In this document: in pieces, positions 1 through 5,282 of the stretch | Position numbering within the stretch: the first letter of the stretch is position 1 | Layout of the letters: every line of letters begins with the position of its first letter | NCBI GenBank assembly: GCA_014729055.1 | Contig: WJKO01000815.1 | Coordinates: 1-6,582 of the forward strand | Reading direction: 5' to 3' | DNA from: Promethearchaeota archaeon | GTDB taxonomy: Archaea; Asgardarchaeota; Lokiarchaeia; Sigyniarchaeales; Promethearchaeaceae | Length of the DNA: 6,582 nucleotides | Notes under the pieces: model-generated | The model's database searches: none | Seen by the model: only the letters and a program-made list of their open reading frames with translations | What the model was told of the DNA's origin: nothing | Translations under genes and position numbers: made by a program

Positions 1-392
1 GGTAATGATTTAACAGGTTCAAAGAATATTCTCCATACCAATGGCGGCTTTAAGAGGGGATTTATCTCTTTTGGAGCTTCAGTAGGAACTTTTTCACTTC
101 TTATGATATTTCCTTTCGTTTTAAGATATTCTTCGGTCATATCTCTAATTTCTGTGTTATCAAATAAAAATTGTAGACAATAATATTGAGCTAAATCAGG
201 AAATATTCCATATGCTGCAAATCCCGCACCTAATCCATTTTCTCGATCCTTTAGGGTTACTATCATTTTTTTTATCTTTTTTCCAGATTCCCGTTTTCCA
301 TCGAAATTTATATATCCTGCTATACCGCAAGCACCAAATAGCCTTTTATCTTTGTCTTTCTCAGCACATTCGGTATAATTATTCCAGATCAT
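1..392 (-). CDS. Glutamate synthase amidotransferase subunit (class II glutaminase, GlxB/GltB1-like), 3' part beyond window
   Basis: The N-terminal 130 residues of an Ntn-type glutamine amidotransferase are visible; the frame is open to the left edge. The nucleophile is Cys22 in CGIAGYI, preceded by a 21-residue leader ending LFGA. As in other class II amidotransferases, that leader must be cleaved to free the N-terminal cysteine. Residues 50-64 (RENGLGAGFAAYGIF) and the following tyrosine-rich stretch match the archaeal split glutamate synthase glutaminase (GlxB, COG0067), which releases ammonia from glutamine for the FMN synthase subunit. Met1 at 392 is supported by an AAGAGGT ribosome binding site 6 nt upstream. 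It starts 17 nt after the HdrBC-like stop, so it is probably in that operon and translated from its own site. PurF or GlmS are less likely because of the NGLGAGFAAYG motif and the absence of their typical context. The remaining domains are not visible. Confidence 0.82.
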   Translation of the reverse strand, partial: MIWNNYTECAEKDKDKRLFGACGIAGYINFDGKRESGKKIKKMIVTLKDRENGLGAGFAAYGIFPDLAQYYCLQFLFDNTEIRDMTEEYLKTKGNIIRSEKVPTEAPKEINPLLKPPLVWRIFFEPVKSL

Positions 393-398
393 ATTTTT

Positions 399-405
399 AC
401 CTCTT
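399..405 (-). promoter_or_regulatory. Ribosome binding site of the glxB-like gene
   Basis: AAGAGGT on the minus strand ends 6 nt before the ATG at 392, inside the 17-nt gap after the upstream stop codon. It fixes the start with the 21-residue leader rather than a start directly at the catalytic cysteine. Confidence 0.7.
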
Positions 406-409
406 TTAT

Positions 410-1783
410 TTATTTCTTATTATCTTCGTTCTTGCTGCTTAATTTCTTTTTCGTATTACATTCTCTTTCTTCTATGGATTTCATTAAATCCACTACATCT
501 TTTACATCCGGTGGGGTCACAGGTAGATCATTTCTTTTTCTTTGAGTAATTGAATAACGTCCAACCACACCTTTATTCAAAAACGTTTTATATTCCTTTT
601 TAAAACCCTCAGTCACTAAACCACGTTGAGCAGCTAAATTTCTTAACTTTGTAAATATATCTACGAGCCCCACCTTGCTTGGACACAATTCATAACAGAG
701 ATAACAATCAAGACACGCCCAGATGTTAGGATCTTCAATGCATCCATCAATATCACCATCTAAGATTCGTCCAACAAAACCCTTCGGGTCAAAATCAGAC
801 ATGATAGCTGGGGGACAATCATCATTGCATGCACCACAAGAATAACAGGTTTTAAGAAACTCGAGATCAAAAGTTTTTTGTATTTCTATGTTTGCTTTTC
901 TTTTTTCTTCGATAATTTCAAAGATCTTGTCAGATTTCACAACATGTTTATCCAGTCCAAGATGCTCCTTTGGTATGCCTAGTGCAATCGCTAACAATTC
1001 GGGATAATATAAAACAGGAATATCATATTCATAATCCATTTTTTTTAATTCTCTTTGAAGAAAATCAAACTGTTGAAAGCATTGAGGGCAGCAAACTGCT
1101 ATAACGTCTGCTCGGGCTTCTTTAATCCTGTCTAATTTTCGTTTCATGGTCTGTAATCCCAATTCTTTTTGCCCCGCTCGATCAAATGAGCCACCACAAC
1201 AGAGCATTTTATCGTCATAGGTAATCGATTTTGCACCCAGTGCCTCTACTAATTCATCAAAAATATGCGGATCCAGAGGGGAATCTGTTTGAATTTTATT
1301 CGATGGACGCAAAAAGTGGCAACCATAATGAACGGCAACTCTTAAACCATATAGGGGATAGATCACAGCATCCTTAATAGTGCTTAATCCGATAACTTTA
1401 GCAAAATACTCGAGTATATGCATAACATCTATTTCTGAATTGAATTGTAGATCAATTTTCGATAAATCTTTATTTACTTTATTTCTTAATGGTGTTTCAA
1501 TGGACAATTCAGACCGAATAGATTTTAGCGTTTCAAAACATCCATTGCATGGTGTGACAATATTATTCTTATCTTTTTCAGCCAAGGCGAGATTCCGACC
1601 AGCGGCGATTGTATATAGGTATTGATTATAATTTTTTATACCATTGGGCTCTGGACAACATGAGAATTTGTTATTTTCTTTGAATTTTACTTCCAATTTT
1701 TCAAATACTTGTCTAATTGCTTTCTCAATGAATGGATATCTCTGTGATATCATACAACCCCAAAAGATGTCGAAGCTCGTTAT
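410..1783 (-). CDS. HdrB-HdrC fusion, heterodisulfide reductase-like iron-sulfur protein (AUA start proposed)
   Basis: This is a soluble electron-transfer protein of the heterodisulfide reductase type. Numbered from the first ATG (1753), the HdrB part has two CCG modules that ligate non-cubane [4Fe-4S] clusters. Module 1 is Cys32-Cys33, then 35 residues, then C69-N-G-C72. Module 2 is Cys145, 39 residues, Cys185-Cys186, 35 residues, then C222-P-Q-C225. The HdrC part (about 285-447) has two cubane motifs, C303/306/309/313-Pro and C347/350/353/357-Pro. Starting at ATG 1753 removes the first cysteine of module 1. That cysteine is encoded in frame just upstream (DIFWGC), exactly 31 residues before the CC pair. 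No ATG, GTG or TTG lies between it and the upstream stop. A GGAGGG ribosome binding site sits 5 nt before an in-frame ATA at 1783, so I place the start there (457 residues). HdrB precedes HdrC, the reverse of what I recall for methanogen HdrD. The physiological substrate is unknown; the neighbouring glxB-like gene suggests a role in supplying electrons for glutamate synthesis. Confidence 0.85.
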   Translation of the reverse strand: MTSFDIFWGCMISQRYPFIEKAIRQVFEKLEVKFKENNKFSCCPEPNGIKNYNQYLYTIAAGRNLALAEKDKNNIVTPCNGCFETLKSIRSELSIETPLRNKVNKDLSKIDLQFNSEIDVMHILEYFAKVIGLSTIKDAVIYPLYGLRVAVHYGCHFLRPSNKIQTDSPLDPHIFDELVEALGAKSITYDDKMLCCGGSFDRAGQKELGLQTMKRKLDRIKEARADVIAVCCPQCFQQFDFLQRELKKMDYEYDIPVLYYPELLAIALGIPKEHLGLDKHVVKSDKIFEIIEEKRKANIEIQKTFDLEFLKTCYSCGACNDDCPPAIMSDFDPKGFVGRILDGDIDGCIEDPNIWACLDCYLCYELCPSKVGLVDIFTKLRNLAAQRGLVTEGFKKEYKTFLNKGVVGRYSITQRKRNDLPVTPPDVKDVVDLMKSIEERECNTKKKLSSKNEDNKK

Positions 1784-1788
1784 TTTTA

Positions 1789-1794
1789 CCCTCC
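1789..1794 (-). promoter_or_regulatory. Shine-Dalgarno that decides the hdrBC-like start
   Basis: GGAGGG on the minus strand is 5 nt before the ATA codon at 1783, but 35 nt before the first in-frame ATG at 1753. The spacing supports initiation at ATA (or at a mutated or misread ATG), not at 1753. Confidence 0.6.
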
Positions 1795-1835
1795 AAATTA
1801 TGGCACAGAATACTATAATTAATAATTAATTTTTC

Positions 1836-1845
1836 ATTATAAAGT
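1836..1845 (-). promoter_or_regulatory. Possible TATA box for the hdrBC-glxB transcript
   Basis: CTTTATAATG on the minus strand would place transcription start near 1815, giving a leader of about 30 nt that includes the GGAGGG site. The surrounding DNA is very AT-rich and offers alternatives (for example TTAATTATA near 1815-1825), so the exact box is uncertain. Confidence 0.3.
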
Positions 1846-1898
1846 TATATATTATTCTAAAAATATTTAATTAATTCCAATTCAAAATTGATATTCGT

Positions 1899-1950
1899 CA
1901 CTTATAGCTATTGATTTTTTTCTATTTATAAGTGGGGATACAAAAAAAGT
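1899..1950 (-). terminator. Likely terminator of the complete glutamine synthetase gene
   Basis: A T7 run in the minus-strand reading (1942-1948) begins 3 nt after the stop codon. It is followed by an 8-bp inverted repeat, CACTTATA (1899-1906) with TATAAGTG (1927-1934), whose loop also contains an A/T homopolymer. A U-run without a GC hairpin suits archaeal termination. The inverted repeat follows the U-run rather than preceding it, so its role is doubtful. Confidence 0.35.
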
Positions 1951-3303
1951 TTAGAGTTTATCCATATATCGGGTTAATTCCCAACCATGTACTTGTTTTC
2001 TATACTCATCCCATTCTTCAAGCTTTGCATATAGATAATTTTTGAATGGTTTTTCGCAGAACGTCTCTTTCATGAGGTTTGAATTTTCAAAATACTCCAA
2101 TGCAACCCCTAAACTTCCAGGAATAGACTTTAGGCCCTTCTTTTTCATTTCTTTTGTATTTAGTTTATAAACGTTCATATCCATCGGAGAAGGGGCTTCT
2201 AATTCTTCTATGATTCCTTGTAAACCCGTTGCCAATAAAACTGCAAATTGTAAATACGGGTTACCAGCGGGATCAGGGCATCGGATTTCACATCGAGCTG
2301 CATTCGCTTTATTCCCAAAATTTGGAACACGAATTAAGGAACTTCTATTTATTAATCCCCAAGCAATATAAACAGGAGCTTCATATCCAGGAACCAAACG
2401 TTTATATGAATTCGGCCAAGAAGCAAGAACGGCAGTCATATCTGGAGCGTATTTAAGCTGTCCCGCTATAAATTGTTTCATTATTTTTGATATTTTATGG
2501 GGATCATTTGCATCATAAAACACGTTGTTTCCATCTTTCCACAAGCTCTGATGAACATGCATTCCAGAACCATTAACACCAAAGAACGGTTTGGGCATAA
2601 AAGTGCCTATGGCGTCATTTAAGGCAGCAACAACCTTAACAATCATTTTAATAGTAATTGCATTATCGGCAGTGTCGATGGCAGGACCATATCGAAAATC
2701 TATTTCATGTTGTCCCGTTGCAACCTCATGGTGGAGTACTTCGATGTCGATTCCCATTTTAAGACAGTAATCGGCCATTTGTCTTCTCATTGTTTCATTA
2801 AATTCGCTAGGATCCCAATCAAAGTATCCTCTGAGATCAGAGGGTTTCGCAGCTAAATCTCCATCTTGCTTCAATATAAAAAACTCAAGTTCGGGAGCAC
2901 AATGGAAATCAAATCCTTTTTCTCTAGCTTTATCTAATGTCTTCTGTAAAATGTATCTCGGATCCCCTGCATATCGAGATCCATCCGGATTATAAATATC
3001 ACAGATTAATCGACATACTCCAGTTTCCTCAGTCCTCCAAGGAATAATCTGAAATGTTGTGGGGTCGGGAACGGCAATCATATCAGATTCTTCTATACTA
3101 CCATATCCGGTGACAGAAGATCCATCAAAAAACGCACCATCTTCAAAATACCGCTCTAAATCCTTTGTTCTGACGGCAAAACTCTTAATAATTCCGTGTA
3201 TATCGGTAAAGTTAAGTCGAACATAGTTGATCCCTTTTTTATTAATTCGATCTATGACTTGATTGACATACTCTTTCCTATTAGGATCATCTTTCCCAAT
3301 CAT
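1951..3303 (-). CDS. glnA: Glutamine synthetase, type I (complete paralogue)
   Basis: Catalyses ATP-dependent synthesis of glutamine from glutamate and ammonium, presumably as a cytosolic dodecamer. The 450 residues match the usual length of the short GSI-alpha form. The N-terminal beta-grasp part (about 17-105) carries FDGSSVTGYGSIEESDM (59-75, with Asp60). The catalytic part carries the metal ligands E138/E140 (PELEFF), E193 and E200 (HHEVATGQHEID), H249 (NGSGMHVHQS) and E339. It also has the flap E308 (KRLVPGYEAP) and substrate or phosphate arginines near 320, 325 and 341. The C-terminus (WELTRYMDKL) is typical of the alpha type. The arginine that mediates glutamine feedback in Bacillus GS (R62, in a GFVRIEESD-like context) is replaced by Ser69. 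ATG 3303 is preferred because a TATA-like box lies about 25 nt upstream, implying a leaderless mRNA; there is no Shine-Dalgarno. By eye it is roughly 70% identical to the GS at 5283-6582. Confidence 0.96.
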   Translation of the reverse strand: MIGKDDPNRKEYVNQVIDRINKKGINYVRLNFTDIHGIIKSFAVRTKDLERYFEDGAFFDGSSVTGYGSIEESDMIAVPDPTTFQIIPWRTEETGVCRLICDIYNPDGSRYAGDPRYILQKTLDKAREKGFDFHCAPELEFFILKQDGDLAAKPSDLRGYFDWDPSEFNETMRRQMADYCLKMGIDIEVLHHEVATGQHEIDFRYGPAIDTADNAITIKMIVKVVAALNDAIGTFMPKPFFGVNGSGMHVHQSLWKDGNNVFYDANDPHKISKIMKQFIAGQLKYAPDMTAVLASWPNSYKRLVPGYEAPVYIAWGLINRSSLIRVPNFGNKANAARCEIRCPDPAGNPYLQFAVLLATGLQGIIEELEAPSPMDMNVYKLNTKEMKKKGLKSIPGSLGVALEYFENSNLMKETFCEKPFKNYLYAKLEEWDEYRKQVHGWELTRYMDKL

Positions 3304-3323
3304 AATTTAGAAATATTAGGGTT

Positions 3324-3332
3324 TTATTAAAA
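3324..3332 (-). promoter_or_regulatory. TATA-like box for a leaderless glnA transcript
   Basis: TTTTAATAA on the minus strand is centred about 25 nt before the A of the ATG at 3303. This is the archaeal distance from TATA box to transcription start. No Shine-Dalgarno lies between them, so transcription probably begins at or next to the start codon. Confidence 0.45.
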
Positions 3333-3340
3333 GCATTTGT

Positions 3341-3382
3341 CACAAAAAAATCAAATGTAATTGAAAAAGTTCAAAAAAATAT
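3341..3382 (-). terminator. T-rich terminator after the Ro-like gene
   Basis: Read on the minus strand, two T7 runs (about 3373-3379 and 3344-3350), with TTTTT between them, follow the stop codon of the Ro-like gene. No GC-rich stem is seen. This is typical of archaeal U-tract termination and lies before the glnA TATA box. Confidence 0.4.
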
Positions 3383-3387
3383 GAAAA

Positions 3388-4887
3388 TTAAATTTGAACT
3401 CGATCATATCGAGGATTATTCAAAGATAGTTCCATCAATTGCACGGGTGTTTTTATTTGTCCTTTCATTAAAGTTTCAAAGATCACCGGACTGGCGCCGC
3501 TGACTAACGCTACACGTTGTTCGTCTTTTTTTACTGGAGCTTGGTTTTGACGACTTTCTACATTCCAAAACACAATTTCAGGAACCTTGTAATTTGCTTT
3601 CTTATATTTTTTCTGAATATTCTGAAAGTTTGTATGATTTGCATCCATAACACATCGATCAAATTCCATATCAGAGATTATATAAATTTTCTTAATCATA
3701 TCATCCTCCGAAACATGGTGTTTTTTGGCAACGCTTAGTATTAAATCGAATACAGCTTGCAGATTGGTATTCATCCCCCAATCTGCTTTACTCAACGTAA
3801 GCCATTTCTCATGTAATGTTTTTCCGATGATTTCTTGCATTTTAGGTATGCCTGAAAATGTGATAAACATATCTTTAAAAGCTCCTGTATTACGCTCTGC
3901 AAAATATATGGCTAAACTTGTAGAAATATAGATCGGCGCAACACTATTCCTTACAATATACCCGCTGAACATACTACCACTTGTATCACATACTACAATA
4001 CTCTGTTCGCTTTTTCCATGTGTCCAATCGGGTTGATTTTTCCATTGTAATTCAATAGTTTCATTATATCCTTGTTTATCTACAATGCGCATCATATCGT
4101 ATGGGTATAGGGTTGAAGCTTTAATTTCCTTTTTTCCAGACTTCACATCCTCTAAATATTGTTCATATCGAGCAAGATCATGTGTTTTAAACGCGTTTCT
4201 ATAGATCATTGATGCTCTTGAAGGTACATTCTCATATTTGATTTTATCCCATTTGTTGGCGCACATTTTACGTTCTACGATGTCGATTTCCGCTCTTAAT
4301 TTGGATAACATTTTTCTATATTCTTCTGAAGTCATATTCCATTTCTTACGCGTAATTTTTGCCTTTTGTTTTGTTTTTTTTGAAGATGTATTACCAGAAG
4401 GTAACCACTTGGCAAGTAATGAGGGGTTCTCACTCTCAAGGTCAATTAATACCTGTTTATGGAGGAATTTAAACATTGGATCTTCTAAAGGAGTATTTAA
4501 TAATGCATAAAAATCGTCCCAGCGTCCGAAGAATGATATATTCTCAAAGTTCTTTCTAATTAATTCTGGACTGTTTTGTGCAACATGATTTAAGATAATA
4601 CGAAAGGTTCGTCTTTCTCCTTGTCCTCCTCTGATATCTCTTATATAAAACAATGCTTTCATTGCCAATAATGGATCTTCCGCAATAGCTCTAATAAATA
4701 GTGCATTAATGTCTTTCTCTTCGCGAGAACGTAGAGCAGCACCCATACTATAGAAGTCTAATACACCATTACCAGAAGATACAAACGTAACTGCTAAATT
4801 TTCAGTGAGAGTTAAATTTGTAGCTTCTATTAATCCTTGGATGAGCGGATTTTTCTTTTTCATATTTTTATTCTCTCGTGATGACAT
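3388..4887 (-). CDS. Ro60-like RNA-binding protein (DUF2828/TROVE-type HEAT ring plus vWA domain)
   Basis: A 499-residue protein. The N-terminal helical part (about 20-285) has TROVE/DUF2828 hallmarks: LTEN (27-30), SSGNGVLDFY (37-46), EDPLLAMKALFYIRDIRGGQGERRTFR (about 70-96) and FFGRWDD (119-125). The C-terminal part is a von Willebrand A domain with an intact MIDAS: DTSGSM at 301-306, the threonine in WGMNTN (370-375) and SDMEFD (405-410). A lysine-rich loop (170-183) may contact RNA. Relatives include bacterial and phage 'Ro-like' proteins, and plant and protist DUF2828 proteins. Ro60 binds Y RNAs and misfolded non-coding RNAs; extending that role to this protein is inference. ATG 4887 is chosen because GGAGG ends 9 nt upstream. 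An ATG at 4950 would add 21 residues with no homology and read through the upstream hairpin element. Two structured RNA candidates lie directly upstream, as Y RNAs do near bacterial Ro genes. Confidence 0.87.
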   Translation of the reverse strand: MSSRENKNMKKKNPLIQGLIEATNLTLTENLAVTFVSSGNGVLDFYSMGAALRSREEKDINALFIRAIAEDPLLAMKALFYIRDIRGGQGERRTFRIILNHVAQNSPELIRKNFENISFFGRWDDFYALLNTPLEDPMFKFLHKQVLIDLESENPSLLAKWLPSGNTSSKKTKQKAKITRKKWNMTSEEYRKMLSKLRAEIDIVERKMCANKWDKIKYENVPSRASMIYRNAFKTHDLARYEQYLEDVKSGKKEIKASTLYPYDMMRIVDKQGYNETIELQWKNQPDWTHGKSEQSIVVCDTSGSMFSGYIVRNSVAPIYISTSLAIYFAERNTGAFKDMFITFSGIPKMQEIIGKTLHEKWLTLSKADWGMNTNLQAVFDLILSVAKKHHVSEDDMIKKIYIISDMEFDRCVMDANHTNFQNIQKKYKKANYKVPEIVFWNVESRQNQAPVKKDEQRVALVSGASPVIFETLMKGQIKTPVQLMELSLNNPRYDRVQI

Positions 4888-4896
4888 TGTATATAT

Positions 4897-4901
4897 CCTC
4901 C
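4897..4901 (-). promoter_or_regulatory. Shine-Dalgarno of the Ro-like gene
   Basis: GGAGG on the minus strand is 9 nt before the ATG at 4887 and selects that start over the ATG at 4950. With transcription starting near 4980, the mRNA leader would be about 93 nt and would contain the hairpin element at 4921-4980. Confidence 0.75.
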
Positions 4902-4920
4902 TATAGTAATGTATATATGG

Positions 4921-4980
4921 AACGAGATGCATAAGTTGCATAATCTCCATTCGGCTAGGTTGGTTGCTGTAAGCATCTCT
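4921..4980 (-). ncRNA. Candidate Y-RNA-like small RNA, proximal copy (or structured leader of the Ro-like mRNA)
   Basis: A 60-nt element that shares both ends and exact length with the copy at 5113-5172. Read on the minus strand it begins AGAGAUGC and ends GCAUCUCGUU, giving a perfect 7-bp terminal stem (4924-4930 with 4973-4979). Just inside the 5' arm is a conserved single-stranded tract, UUACAGCAA; the centre differs from the other copy. A TATA-like box centred near 5005 puts the transcription start at the A of 4980. No U-run follows, and the transcript would run straight into the Ro-like gene, so it may be a leader element or a processed RNA. A competing local hairpin exists (AUGCA, 5-nt loop, UGCAU, 4927-4941). 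Plus-strand transcription is possible but less supported. No match to known Y RNA sequence is recognised. Confidence 0.5.
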
Positions 4981-5001
4981 TTATCTTGATCGGAATAGAT
5001 C

Positions 5002-5009
5002 TATATAAA
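5002..5009 (-). promoter_or_regulatory. TATA box upstream of the proximal RNA element and Ro-like gene
   Basis: TTTATATA on the minus strand is centred 25-26 nt before position 4980, the first base of the conserved element. It closely matches the archaeal TTTAWATA consensus. It would drive the 60-nt element alone or together with the Ro-like gene. Confidence 0.5.
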
Positions 5010-5080
5010 AAGGATTTGAAAATCAAAATTTTGCTGTCAAGAAAATTAGTTTTTATTTCATAATTTTCCATTTGTTGGAA

Positions 5081-5112
5081 TATATAAAAAAAAAATAATA
5101 AATAAATAACAA
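5081..5112 (-). terminator. U-tract terminator after the distal small RNA
   Basis: On the minus strand the terminal stem of the distal element is followed by a T-rich tract (TTTTGTTATTTATTTATTA) and then a run of about ten T. A terminal stem followed directly by a long U tract defines a discrete 3' end for a small transcript. Confidence 0.5.
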
Positions 5113-5172
5113 AACGAGATGCATTTATACAAGTTATAGGCTTGTTTGCTTTTGATTGCTGTTAGCATCTCT
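5113..5172 (-). ncRNA. Candidate Y-RNA-like small RNA, distal copy
   Basis: The second 60-nt element, aligned without gaps to 4921-4980 at both ends. It has the identical 7-bp closing stem (GAGAUGC 5165-5171 with GCAUCUC 5116-5122) and the conserved UAACAGCAA tract inside the 5' arm. The centre differs but forms its own hairpin: ACAAG/CUUGU (5141-5145 with 5129-5133) with a 7-nt loop. A TATA-like box at 5195-5204 is centred 27 nt before 5172, and a long U tract follows the element, so it looks like a free-standing minus-strand transcript. Its place next to a Ro-like gene suggests a Y-RNA-type partner. It lacks any sequence I recognise from vertebrate Y RNAs or bacterial YrlA. Confidence 0.52.
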
Positions 5173-5194
5173 ACATATAGATAGAATCGGATTG

Positions 5195-5204
5195 TATATA
5201 TATA
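5195..5204 (-). promoter_or_regulatory. TATA box of the distal small RNA
   Basis: An alternating TATATATATA tract lies 23-32 nt before position 5172 on the minus strand, at nearly the same distance as the box before the proximal copy. The alternating sequence is symmetric, so the strand cannot be set from the box alone. Confidence 0.45.
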
Positions 5205-5228
5205 ATGTGGTCTGATAAAGGAGCCGAT

Positions 5229-5245
5229 GAAAAGAAAAAAAGAAA
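5229..5245 (-). terminator. T-rich terminator of the partial glutamine synthetase gene
   Basis: On the minus strand a pyrimidine tract (TTTCTTTTTTTCTTTTC) lies about 40 nt after the stop codon at 5283 and before the promoter of the distal small RNA. No stem precedes it. Confidence 0.35.
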
Positions 5246-5282
5246 TAATTTATATTAAAGTATAGAGTGTAAAGTATAAATT

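Noticed and set aside
212..442. Plus-strand open frame rich in Phe, Leu and Tyr, like a membrane peptide
   Set aside because: It is antisense to the amidotransferase gene. Its hydrophobic composition comes from reading A-rich codons backwards, and no ribosome binding site was seen.
1784..1950. tRNA gene or riboswitch in the gap between glnA and the hdrBC-like gene
   Set aside because: No cloverleaf, GTTCRA-type loop or extended conserved stem was seen; the gap is AT-rich with only promoter- and terminator-like tracts.
4888..4950. In-frame extension of the Ro-like protein to an ATG at 4950
   Set aside because: The 21 extra residues resemble nothing in the family, run across the hairpin element, and a GGAGG site at the right distance supports ATG 4887.
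5013..5080. Small palindromes GATTTGAAAATC (5013-5024) and TTCCA/TGGAA (5066-5080)
   Set aside because: Short AT-rich symmetries are expected by chance here and are not shared with the other intergenic regions.
4921..5172. The two 60-nt repeats as MITEs, an insertion sequence remnant or a CRISPR array
   Set aside because: Only two copies occur, the centres differ, no target-site duplication is seen and the spacing is far too long for CRISPR. The matched TATA distances fit transcribed RNAs better.
4889..5172. Plus-strand transcription of the two hairpin elements
   Set aside because: TATA-like tracts also exist on the left sides, since the region is very AT-rich. However, spacing to the conserved end is tighter and more consistent for the minus strand, and only the minus strand gives a long U tract after the distal copy. 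Not fully excluded.
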